A DNA stretch of 64,000 bases from Chryseobacterium sp. CH25. Its GTDB lineage: Bacteria > Bacteroidota > Bacteroidia > Flavobacteriales > Weeksellaceae. Under the pieces are notes generated by a model that was not told the DNA's origin, made no database searches, and was given only the letters and a program-made list of their open reading frames with translations. A program made the translations under genes and the position numbers. Position 1 is the stretch's first letter, and each line of letters begins with the position of its first letter. Positions 53,927 to 64,000 of this stretch are shown one piece after another. The DNA lies in contig NZ_NRQT01000004.1 of assembly GCF_004119455.1 (NCBI RefSeq), positions 372,001-436,000 of the forward strand, read 5' to 3'.

Positions 53927-53990
53927 AACTTAAATAAGAATATATTTTAAAATCTGCTTTATCGGCAAAATCTGCGAGAAATAAAATCTT

Positions 53991-53998
53991 TATATTTG
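53991..53998 (+). promoter_or_regulatory. -7 box of the DNA glycosylase gene (leaderless)
   Basis: TATATTTG, a full consensus match, ends 3 bases before the ATG at 54002, so the mRNA should lack a leader. An alternative TTG start lies inside the box and is rejected. Confidence 0.55.
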
Positions 53999-54001
53999 AA
54001 T

Positions 54002-54493
54002 ATGCAAAACCGTATTTCATCATTTCCACCCCTTATTGATGACCAATCTGAAATTTTAATCCTGGGTTCCATTCCTGGAGTAAAATCCCTGGAAATGCAG
54101 CAATATTATGCCCATCCTCAAAACAAATTCTGGAGAATCATCCTCGAACTGCTGAATGAAAAATTTACAGAAGATTATTCCAAAAGAATTGAAACTTTAA
54201 AGAAACATCATATTGCCCTTTGGGATGTTATTGATTCCTGCGAAAGAAAAGGAAGTCTGGATTCTGAGATTAAAAATGAAGAAGCCAATCAGATTGATGA
54301 ACTTTTGGAAGAGCACCCGAATGTGAAAGCGATCTTCTGTAATGGTGGAAAATCGTATAAAAACTTGCAAAAGCTTTTAGGAAAAAATTATAAACTTCCC
54401 ATTTTCCTAATGCCATCCACGAGCCCGCTTCATACTATTTCTTTTGAAAGAAAATTTGAGGAATGGAAGAGGGTTTTAGAGTTTATAGGGTGA
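54002..54493 (+). CDS. DNA-deoxyinosine glycosylase (family 6 uracil-DNA glycosylase type)
   Basis: A 163-residue base-excision repair enzyme that removes hypoxanthine (deaminated adenine), and in some members uracil, from DNA. The first motif is ILGSIPGVKSLEMQQYYAHP with QNKFW right after it (catalytic Asn, about residues 18-45). CNGGKSYKN lies in the middle, and the second motif is LMPSTSPLHTIS. The length is typical of the group. It is monocistronic. Confidence 0.85.
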   Translation: MQNRISSFPPLIDDQSEILILGSIPGVKSLEMQQYYAHPQNKFWRIILELLNEKFTEDYSKRIETLKKHHIALWDVIDSCERKGSLDSEIKNEEANQIDELLEEHPNVKAIFCNGGKSYKNLQKLLGKNYKLPIFLMPSTSPLHTISFERKFEEWKRVLEFIG

Positions 54494-54556
54494 GAGAGTG
54501 TTAGTATAGGTGGGATTTTAAGCTTTTAAAAATTTATATCTGACTCATAAAAGTAA

Positions 54557-54623
54557 AGATTCCTACGGAATGACAAAGTGTGCAGATAATTTAAACGCTC
54601 TGTTTGTCATTCCGTAGGAATCT
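54557..54623. repeat. REP-like 67-bp element, copy B
   Basis: The ends AGATTCCTACGGAATGACAA and TTGTCATTCCGTAGGAATCT are perfect inverted repeats (21 bp in full). The centre includes AGTGTG and a 25-base loop. It is the same length and layout as 41302-41368. It lies between convergent genes and may act as a bidirectional terminator. Confidence 0.82.
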
Positions 54624-54652
54624 CAATATTGTATTTTGACAAGTATATAAAG

Positions 54653-55674
54653 TTAGCAGTCTAAATATGCTCTCAATCCTTTCAGTAATTCCAGTTGATT
54701 CTTCGTTCTGTCCAGATTATGTTCCGGATATTTGATAGAATAATAAGTACTTCCATTTAAATAATCCGTAAGAAAACGAACCTCTTGAATATAAATAGCG
54801 ACTTGTGCAGCATAATCAAGGTGAGCAGATTCTTCCGGAGTCAGTTTTTCCTTTAGATAAAAAAGAAATCCTTCTTTTACAGCCTTATACATTTCAGGAT
54901 TGAAATTGTCTTTAGCACTTCCGTCATCTTCGTTGGTTTTATTAGTGTAGGACTGAATCATCGTTACGAAGTCATATAAAATAGTAGAAATCATCATGGT
55001 ATCCAGATCAATTACAGCTAACGGCTTATGATTTTGATCGAAGAGGATATTGCTGATTTTTACATCGGCATGAATGATTCTTTTGGGAATCTGATTGGTT
55101 TTCTCCATTTCTATCCATTGATCAGGTAAGGAAATAAGCTGATTGGTGATTTCTATTTCTGCCTTTGCATTTTCTTTTAAATGAGGAGCTGCATTTTCCA
55201 GTGCCTTTTTATAATCCACAATTCTTTTTTCAAAATTGAGAAAATTAGGAAGAGTATCTTCAATGGCAGGTAGCTTTTCAGTATTTACGATGCTAAGGAA
55301 ATAACTGAAGGTTTTAGCAGCTTCAAAAGCGGTCTGTAAAGATGGAGCAGTAAGAAAGGTAATGCTATTTTCTACGAAGCTTAACATACGCCATGGTTCA
55401 TCATTGGCGTCCTTTACCAAAAGTGTATTGTTAAGAGAAGGGACAGGCTCTATAATTTGAAATTGATAATCATTTGACCTGAGAAGTTCATTAATCATTA
55501 AATGATTGTTGACAATAACTTCCGGCTGTCTGAAGATATGATGATTGATCTTTTGCAGAATAAACTTTTTCTGCTGGTCCAGATCTTCCAACAGATAAGT
55601 GGTATTAATCAGTCCGTCTGTGATAGGAGAAAGACTGTAATTCTCTGTACCGATAAATTGAACCACGATATCAT

Positions 55675-55684
<10 letters not shown>
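54653..55684 (-). CDS. Phosphotransferase/kinase of the APH superfamily (N-acetylhexosamine 1-kinase-like)
   Basis: A 343-residue kinase-fold protein. The N-lobe starts with LSPITDGLINTTYLL and the ATP Lys in KKFILQKINHH. The catalytic loop is PKRIIHADVKISNILFDQ (about 203-220), with the metal-binding Asp in LAVIDLDTMMISTILYDF. The HxDxKxxN form and the IDLDT motif resemble NahK, which phosphorylates GalNAc/GlcNAc at C1. It overlaps the nucleotidyltransferase gene by 10 bases and follows GH109. A HexNAc-1-phosphate-forming role fits but is inferred. Confidence 0.8.
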
Positions 55685-58117
<2,433 letters not shown>

Positions 58118-58218
58118 TCACTCCTCATTGGTAATTCACTTATTCACTTGCGAAGCAAAATTGACTATTGACATTTAAAGTCTCTAATCTTTATATCTTA
58201 AGTCTGATTTAGAAAGAA

Positions 58219-59291
58219 TCATTGCCCATAATAAGCCTTAATTAACCTTTCTCTCATTTTGTTTAAGTATTGGATGCTTTTGGTATTGGATAGAATAATA
58301 ATACTGATGTTTTTATCAACCAAATGTACCCAATTCGCACTATGTCCGTAACCTTCTCCCTGACGTTCTGCAAAAACAGTATTGATAGATCCGAATTTTT
58401 TAGGATATACCCAAAAGCCTAATGCAGTGTCTTCCAGTTTAGGATCTGCAGTAAGCATGGTAGCTAATGTCTTTTTTGTAATTAAAACAGAGTTGAATAT
58501 TGCCTGGTCAAAGATCAATAAGTCTTTAGGGGTAGAATACATGGCTCCGGCAGCATAAAAATTGTCAATATAAGTATTGGTAGGAGTATGAAGAGCAAAC
58601 GGATCGTTTGGGTCAGCGGAGTATCCTTCATCTATATTGGAAACGATATCATTGTGATGAAGAAAACCTGTGTTTTTCATTTTGAGAGGAACCAGTATTT
58701 GTTCCTTGAGCACCGTTTCAAAAGGCTTGTTGTATATTTTTTCAATAATTTTACCCAGCAGAATAAAGTCTCCATTGTTATAACTGAACTTTGTTCCGGG
58801 TTGGTCTACTAATTTTTCAGAAAGAAAAGTGGCGATAAAATCATCAAGCTCCCAGATCGTATTGTCATAAGCCTGATGAATAAGTTCCGGCGAACTGATA
58901 TCCTTGTTGTCCCTGCCGCTACTGTAGGTAAGCAGATTCCTGATTGTTGCTTTTTTGCAGCTTCTCCTTTGTATTCCGGATAGTAGGTAGAAATAGTAGC
59001 ATCTAAATCAATTTTTCCTTTCTCATAAAGCTGCATAATTAATACTGCAGTAAAGGTTTTGGTAAGTGAAAAAATATGAAACCTGGTTTCATCAGAAAAA
59101 GGAATATTGTAATGTCTATTGGATAAACCTTTGTAAGTAAGTAATTCAGTTTTTCCGTTGTGAGCCAGTAAAACAGAACCATTGAAATTATCTTTCTTTA
59201 CACAGGAGTCAATCACTTGCTCAACTTTCTGTATTTGTGAATAGGCTACATTGAATGTTATCAAAAATAGTCCCAATAATATATTTTTCAT
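58219..59291 (-). pseudogene. Exported serine hydrolase (beta-lactamase class C fold) split by one frameshift
   Basis: The first frame holds a signal peptide (MKNILLGLFLITFNVAYSQ) and the catalytic SxxK in HIFSLTKTFTAVLIMQLY (about residue 75). After YYPEYKGEAAKK it meets a T6 run on the plus strand (58951-58956). The other frame continues as expected: ATIRNLLTYSSG, FSYNNGDFILLGKIIEK (the YxN motif), then KMKNTGFLHHND and YGHSANWVHLVDK to a stop at 58219. One extra base gives a protein of about 358 residues. Relatives are periplasmic peptidases or esterases. The lesion may be a sequencing undercall. Confidence 0.88.
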
Positions 59292-59351
59292 AGGTTCATA
59301 TTTTAAAAGTCATGAACTGAATTACCTACTTCAAAGATAATAATTTACGGC

Positions 59352-60044
59352 TTATTTTTCCATATAATATACTTCTTCATAAGGCTGAATCAATACCCAT
59401 CCATGTCCTGAAAATTTCATCTGAAATTCTTCACCGCTTCCTCTTCCGATAAGACTTTTAAAAGAAACATTTGTTTTCAGCTCCGGGCTTAGGTTTCCAG
59501 ACCATGCAACGGTAGCATTTGGATCAGTGAAAACCGGAGTATCAGGAGTTACAAGTAAGGTTAAAGGATCTCCATGAGTAGTAATGGCAATATGGCCGGT
59601 TCCGGAAAGTTTCACCTGGAAAAGACCGCCGGACATCATTCCTGCAATACTTTTTAACATGGTAATATCGCTGTTTACGCTTTGTTCGTGTGCCAAAACA
59701 TCATTTCCGTTTACACAAACCGATTCATTATTCAGATAAAGGATACGAACTTTTTTTCCGGAGTCTGCAACATATAATTTCCCGCTACCTTCAGCTTTCA
59801 TCAACTTACTGCCTTCACCACTGATGGCTTTCTTCAAAAGATTCCCAAGTCCACCGGCAAGCATTCCCTGTCTTTCAAAATTGATATTTCCCACATAGCT
59901 TACCATACTTCCTCTTTTAGTCCATACCGCCTGATTATTAAGGTTGATTTCTAAAAGGTGTTTGGTTTCAAGTTCAAAATAATCTCTCTGTTGCGGATTC
60001 TCTTTTGTCTCGTTGATAAATGCTTCAATTGAATATTTACTCAT
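59352..60044 (-). CDS. AIM24 family protein
   Basis: A 230-residue protein of tandem beta-sandwich repeats with no signal peptide. Family marks include GKLYVADSGKKVRILYLNNE, VNGNDVLAHEQSV, GTGHIAITTHGDPLTLLVTP, TDPNATVAWSGNLSP and GSGEEFQMKFSGHGWVLIQP near the end. AIM24 proteins are named after a mitochondrial inner-membrane organisation factor; the bacterial role is unknown. It is followed by the serine hydrolase gene on the same strand, 60 bases on. Confidence 0.9.
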   Translation of the reverse strand: MSKYSIEAFINETKENPQQRDYFELETKHLLEINLNNQAVWTKRGSMVSYVGNINFERQGMLAGGLGNLLKKAISGEGSKLMKAEGSGKLYVADSGKKVRILYLNNESVCVNGNDVLAHEQSVNSDITMLKSIAGMMSGGLFQVKLSGTGHIAITTHGDPLTLLVTPDTPVFTDPNATVAWSGNLSPELKTNVSFKSLIGRGSGEEFQMKFSGHGWVLIQPYEEVYYMEK

Positions 60045-60077
60045 GATTATAATTTTTAATTTATTGTTTTATATTGT

Positions 60078-60781
60078 TTATTGTTTTAGTTTGTCGAGTT
60101 TATACTCTCTTTTGTTACTTTTAGGATTCAGATCCACAAATTCATAGTTTTCAAAATTGGCAAGCTGGGCTTTAAACGTTTCTGTTGCTTTTTCTACTGA
60201 CCAGGTTTTAGGATAATGAAAACCATCAAATTCAGCATTGAAAATCTGAGCTTTGAATTCATGTGAAAACTCATCATCTCCAGAGTAGGATAGAGCTATT
60301 TTGCCGGTCCATATGATATTGTATTGCCCATTTTCTGTTTTTGAAAACTAATTTGATGATCTGCACAGCTGTCATGTCCCAGTAAGTAAATATTGAAAGC
60401 AAGATCGTCATCATCAAAATGGTGTTCAGTGGGAAGATCGTTGCTGAAAAGATTATTTTGAACAACAGCATCGAAGTTCAGCTTTTCTCCCGGCTTACTA
60501 ATCCTTATTCCTCTTTGTTCACCCCAATAATTGGAAGATAAAGTACAGGCATGATAGTTTCCCCATACTATTTTGGAGTCCCAATCAGACAGAGTTTCGT
60601 CTTCTTTCTCTTCGTCTTCATCGTTTTCATCATCATTTGCGTAATAATTTTCAGTTTTTAAATGAAAATCAAACCAGATAAAGCCATACTCGTCAATACG
60701 TCCGCTCCAGATGAATGTTTCAATTCTATGTCCGTTAGGATACGGATTATCAATGAAGTATATTTTACTTGCAGATTCCAT
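60078..60781 (-). pseudogene. Hypothetical cytoplasmic protein split by one frameshift
   Basis: The first frame starts with MESASKIYFIDNPYPNGHRI and holds a very acidic segment (NDDENDEDEEKEDE, about 50-65). It continues to ADHQISFQK and runs off after a T5 run on the plus strand (60338-60342). The other frame continues ENGQYNIIWTGKIALSYSGD and KTWSVEKATETFKAQLANF to a TAA at 60078. One extra base would give about 235 residues. I do not recognise the family. The acidic run looks like a flexible linker between two beta-rich halves. Confidence 0.72.
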
Positions 60782-60869
60782 ATTACAATTCAATTTTTCC
60801 AAAAATACTCTTTTTACGCTTTAAAATTCCCCGTAAAATCACGGTTTTATATTAGATTGAAAATAATAC

Positions 60870-60901
60870 TTGACAAAGGGGTGTTCTATGTCGTATATTT
60901 G
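60870..60901 (+). promoter_or_regulatory. Promoter of queA
   Basis: TTG (60870-60872), a 21-base spacer and TATATTTG (60894-60901) match the Bacteroidota promoter fully. The leader to the queA ATG is about 45 bases. Confidence 0.75.
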
Positions 60902-60956
60902 CACTCCGAAAATTACACCTTGTAATTTCAATAATTTTTAAACCGTAATTTAAAAA

Positions 60957-62006
60957 ATGAAAACATCAGATTTTAATTTTGATCTTCCTGCGGAATTATT
61001 AGCAGAACACCCATCAGAGCACAGAGACGAAGCTAGATTAATGGTACTTGATAGAAAAACACAGACTATTGAGCACAAATTATTCAAAGATGTAGTGGAT
61101 TATTTTGATGAAGAAGATTTGTTCATCTTCAACAATACTAAAGTTTTCCCTGCACGTCTTTACGGAAATAAAGAAAAAACAGGTGCTAAAATTGAAGTTT
61201 TCTTATTAAGAGAGCTTGATAAAGAAACCAGAGTATGGGACGTTTTGGTAGATCCGGCAAGAAAAATCAGAATTGGTAACAAATTATTCTTCACTGAAGA
61301 TGAGTCTTTGGTAGCTGAGGTTATTGATAACACCACTTCAAGAGGAAGAACGTTAAGATTCTTATTCGACGGTTCTTACGACGAATTCAGAACGAAACTT
61401 AAGGAATTAGGAGAAACTCCACTTCCAAAATACATCAAAAGAGCAGTAGAGCCGGAAGATGCAGAAAGATATCAGACGATCTACGCTAAAGTAGAAGGAG
61501 CAGTAGCTGCACCTACAGCAGGTCTTCACTTCTCTAAGCATTTGATGAAGAGATTAGAGATCAAAGGAATCAATTTTGCTGAAGTTACGCTTCACGTAGG
61601 ATTAGGAACTTTCAACCCAATTGAGGTAGAAGATCTTTCTAAGCACAAAATGGAATCTGAAGAGATCATCATTGATGAGAAAAATGCTGCTATCATCAAC
61701 AAAGCAGTAGAATCTCACAGAAGAGTTTGTGCAGTAGGTACTACTACAATGAGAGCATTGGAAACTTCTGTTTCTTCAAACAAAAAAATCTCTGCTTTCA
61801 ACGGTTGGACGAATAAATTCATCTATCCACCTCACGATTTCGGAGTGGCTAACACGATGATTACAAACTTCCACACACCGAAGTCTACATTGATTATGAT
61901 GATTGCTGCATTTGCCGGAAGAGATTTCGTAATGCAAGCTTATGAAGAAGCTGTAAGAGAAAAGTATAAATTCTATTCTTACGGAGACGCAATGTTAATT
62001 CTATAA
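60957..62006 (+). CDS. queA: S-adenosylmethionine:tRNA ribosyltransferase-isomerase QueA
   Basis: A 349-residue enzyme that transfers the ribose part of SAM to pre-queuosine1 in tRNA, giving epoxyqueuosine. The start [20 protein letters not shown] and the blocks [53 protein letters not shown] and [16 protein letters not shown] are all conserved. Length is normal. It has its own strong promoter and is followed by rlmN, also a tRNA/rRNA modification gene. A long A7 run inside it is intact. Confidence 0.97.
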   Translation: MKTSDFNFDLPAELLAEHPSEHRDEARLMVLDRKTQTIEHKLFKDVVDYFDEEDLFIFNNTKVFPARLYGNKEKTGAKIEVFLLRELDKETRVWDVLVDPARKIRIGNKLFFTEDESLVAEVIDNTTSRGRTLRFLFDGSYDEFRTKLKELGETPLPKYIKRAVEPEDAERYQTIYAKVEGAVAAPTAGLHFSKHLMKRLEIKGINFAEVTLHVGLGTFNPIEVEDLSKHKMESEEIIIDEKNAAIINKAVESHRRVCAVGTTTMRALETSVSSNKKISAFNGWTNKFIYPPHDFGVANTMITNFHTPKSTLIMMIAAFAGRDFVMQAYEEAVREKYKFYSYGDAMLIL

Positions 62007-62023
62007 AAAAGATATTAGGTAAT

Positions 62024-62052
62024 AGGCTGCAGGTAATAGCTATCTGCAGCCT
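62024..62052 (+). other. Hairpin between queA and rlmN
   Basis: AGGCTGCAG and CTGCAGCCT form a perfect 9-bp stem around an 11-base loop. There is no T run after it, so it is not a standard terminator; it may stabilise mRNA ends or be a repeat copy. Confidence 0.6.
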
Positions 62053-62077
62053 GCAACCTAAAATCTACCACCTTACA

Positions 62078-63112
62078 ATGAAAGATATCCGTATATTATC
62101 ACTAGATCAGCTTAAAGAATACTTCGTATCTTTAGGAGAGAAGCCGTTTCGTGCGAAACAGGTCTATGACTGGTTATGGAGTAAAAATCTCCACTCGATT
62201 GATGAAATGACGAATCTTTCGAAATCTCTTCGTGAAAAAATTTCCGAAGAATATACCATTAATCCTGTTTCCGTAGATCTTCTTCAAAAAAGTTCTGACG
62301 GAACCATCAAAAACGGAGTAAAACTTCACGATGGATTATTGGTAGAATCTGTTCTTATTCCAACAGAAACAAGAACAACAGCTTGTGTATCTTCACAGGT
62401 AGGCTGCTCATTAAACTGCGAATTCTGTGCTACCGCAAAACTGAAAAGAATGAGAAACCTTGAAGTGGCGGAAATTGTAGACCAGGTTGCTTTAATTGAC
62501 AGCCAAAGCAGGATGTATTTTGACAGACCACTTTCCAATATCGTATTTATGGGAATGGGAGAGCCGATGATGAACTACAAAAATGTAGTGGAAGCCATCA
62601 GAAAGATCACTCAGCCGGAAGGATTGGGAATGTCGCCAAGAAGAATTACTGTCTCTACATCAGGAATTCCAAAGATGATCAAAATGCTTGCTGATGATGA
62701 GTTGCGCGTTAAATTGGCATTGTCACTTCACTCAGCCATTGAAGTAAAGCGTAATGAAATTATGCCTTTCTCAGATAAATTCCCGTTAACGGATATTATG
62801 GAGGCCCTTCAGTACTGGTATCAGAAAACAGGTTCTGTAATTACTTTTGAATACTGTGTATGGAAAGGAATTAATGACGGTGATGAAGATATCAAAGCTT
62901 TAATTAAATACTGCAAACAGGTTCCTTCAAAGGTAAACCTTATTCAATACAACCCGATCGGGGACGGAAAATATGACCAATGTAACAAACAGGCGGAAGA
63001 AAACTATATCCGTCAGCTTGAAAATTCAGGAATTACCGTAATGGTCAGAAGAAGTCGTGGAGGTGATATTGATGCTGCTTGTGGACAATTAGCCAACAAA
63101 ACTGCTGATTAA
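62078..63112 (+). CDS. rlmN: 23S rRNA/tRNA adenine-C2 methyltransferase RlmN
   Basis: A 344-residue radical-SAM enzyme that methylates A2503 of 23S rRNA and A37 of some tRNAs. The iron-sulfur motif Cx3CxxC is in GCSLNCEFCATAKLKRM (about 107-123). GMGEPMMNYKNVVEAI is the SAM-binding segment, and the methyl-carrier Cys lies near the end in GGDIDAACGQLA, with another in FEYCVWKGIND. Length is normal. Confidence 0.97.
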   Translation: MKDIRILSLDQLKEYFVSLGEKPFRAKQVYDWLWSKNLHSIDEMTNLSKSLREKISEEYTINPVSVDLLQKSSDGTIKNGVKLHDGLLVESVLIPTETRTTACVSSQVGCSLNCEFCATAKLKRMRNLEVAEIVDQVALIDSQSRMYFDRPLSNIVFMGMGEPMMNYKNVVEAIRKITQPEGLGMSPRRITVSTSGIPKMIKMLADDELRVKLALSLHSAIEVKRNEIMPFSDKFPLTDIMEALQYWYQKTGSVITFEYCVWKGINDGDEDIKALIKYCKQVPSKVNLIQYNPIGDGKYDQCNKQAEENYIRQLENSGITVMVRRSRGGDIDAACGQLANKTAD

Positions 63113-63162
63113 AATTTCCTTAAAAAAACCTTAAAATTCTCTTAAAGCATCGCTTAAAACCC

Positions 63163-63170
63163 TACCTTTG
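63163..63170 (+). promoter_or_regulatory. -7 box of the sterol desaturase gene
   Basis: TACCTTTG, a full TAnnTTTG match, lies 17 bases before the ATG at 63188. Confidence 0.55.
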
Positions 63171-63187
63171 CACAAAATTATTTTGTG

Positions 63188-64000
63188 ATGATGGAGTATT
63201 TTATGAGCGAGAACGGGTTAGAAAATGTATATGCATGGTCAATTCCATTGCATGCCACAGTTATTTTAGCTGAAATGATTTATAGCCACGTTTCAGAAGC
63301 AAAACTATATAGTGGAAAAGATCTTGTTACAAATGTCTATCTGGCATTGATGAACTTTGGTCTTGACCTTATTATGAAGGCGTTTGCAATGGGAGTGATG
63401 TTTTTCTTTTACCATCACAGACTTTTTTCATGGGATCTTAGCATCTGGTATCTAATAGCTTGCTTTATAATCACGGATTTTGCTTATTATGTTCTGCATT
63501 ATGTGGACCATCGTTCCAGAGCATTCTGGGCTGTTCATATTACGCACCATAGTTCAGAATTCTTCAATCTTACTACAGGATTCAGAAGCCCTGTATTACA
63601 GCCGCTTTACAGATATTTATATTTTTCCCCACTGGCGTTCTTAGGATTTAATCCTTGGCATATTATGGTAGCCTACGCTATCGGACAGGTGTACGGAACC
63701 TGGGTGCACACTCAGACCGTAAAAAGTATGGGGATTTTAGAACATATTCTGGTAACCCCTTCCCATCACCGTGTTCACCATGCCTGCAATATTAAGTATC
63801 TGGATAAAAATATGGGAATGTGCCTGATTATCTGGGATAAAATATTTGGAACCTTCCAGAAAGAAGATCCGAATATTCCTGTAAAATATGGAATTTATCC
63901 AAAAATGCCGGACAACAGACCTGATACGGTGCTCTTCTATGAATGGAGAAAGATCTGGAAAGATTTGAAACAGCCAGGATTAAAATTTACAGATAGAATC
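63188..64000 (+). CDS. Sterol desaturase/fatty acid hydroxylase family protein (cut by window end)
   Basis: An integral-membrane di-iron enzyme, 271 codons seen and still open at the last base. The histidine clusters of the family are present: HYVDHR (about 102-107), HITHHSSEF (about 115-123) and HRVHH (about 196-200), set between hydrophobic helices. Members introduce hydroxyl groups or double bonds into lipids such as sterols, carotenoids or fatty acids. In Flavobacteriia the product could be a hydroxylated lipid, but this is not fixed by the sequence. ATG at 63188 or 63191 are both possible. Confidence 0.9.
   Translation, partial: MMEYFMSENGLENVYAWSIPLHATVILAEMIYSHVSEAKLYSGKDLVTNVYLALMNFGLDLIMKAFAMGVMFFFYHHRLFSWDLSIWYLIACFIITDFAYYVLHYVDHRSRAFWAVHITHHSSEFFNLTTGFRSPVLQPLYRYLYFSPLAFLGFNPWHIMVAYAIGQVYGTWVHTQTVKSMGILEHILVTPSHHRVHHACNIKYLDKNMGMCLIIWDKIFGTFQKEDPNIPVKYGIYPKMPDNRPDTVLFYEWRKIWKDLKQPGLKFTDRI

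Overview
The window looks like a chromosomal piece of a Chryseobacterium-like member of the Weeksellaceae (Flavobacteriia, Bacteroidota). The DNA is AT-rich. Promoters are of the Bacteroidota kind (TTG, about 20 bases, TAnnTTTG). The gene content also fits the group: a PF14905-type TonB-dependent outer-membrane barrel, a GH130/GT4 pair, GH109 (founded on an Elizabethkingia enzyme), a TPR-LuxR lipoprotein regulator and a DUF2652 protein. The species cannot be named from the sequence alone.

Layout. 1-10.1 kb is an accessory stretch of small stress and hypothetical genes with several broken ones: a DEAD-box helicase pseudogene, CspA, a MaoC protein, two paralogous 87/89-residue proteins, CsbD, a GT4-toroid/GH130/small basic protein cluster, a metal-domain-like AraC regulator, a CinA-like protein, a GNAT fragment and a broken membrane protein. 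10.6-16.5 kb holds mnmE, two secreted proteins and a TPR-LuxR regulator. 16.7-26.5 kb holds Lrp/MFS, a phosphoesterase, and an AraC regulator followed by a complete RND efflux operon. 26.6-36.4 kb holds DUF2652, a TonB-dependent receptor, a GH3 glucosidase and an EamA-metN-metI-metQ operon with a possible attenuator leader. 36.8-44.1 kb is an electrophile/quinone-defence block: SDR-MarR, two ring-cleaving VOC dioxygenases, GNAT, an MhqD-like hydrolase, a cupin, a pseudo-receiver, Crp and an exported pirin. 44.3-54.5 kb holds topB, a tRNA-Ala fragment, an AraC/ALDH/GMC module, a PaaI thioesterase, a YvlD membrane protein, an S9 peptidase and a DNA glycosylase. 54.6-64 kb holds a GH109/nucleotidyltransferase/kinase operon, a serine hydrolase, AIM24, queA, rlmN and a sterol desaturase cut by the window end.

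Main observations. An identical 22-bp element lies 19 bp upstream of the -7 box of both the first dioxygenase gene and the pirin gene, beside a MarR gene. This suggests a Bacteroidota counterpart of the Bacillus MhqR regulon. The MarR, pirin, serine-hydrolase and two hypothetical genes are each broken by one missing base in an A/T homopolymer. That shared signature points either to systematic sequencing undercalls or to slippage-prone switching, and raw reads would decide. Other points are a GalNAc-salvage-like operon, paired direct repeats upstream of the RND operon, an orphan tRNA-Ala 3' half and several dispersed palindromic repeat families.
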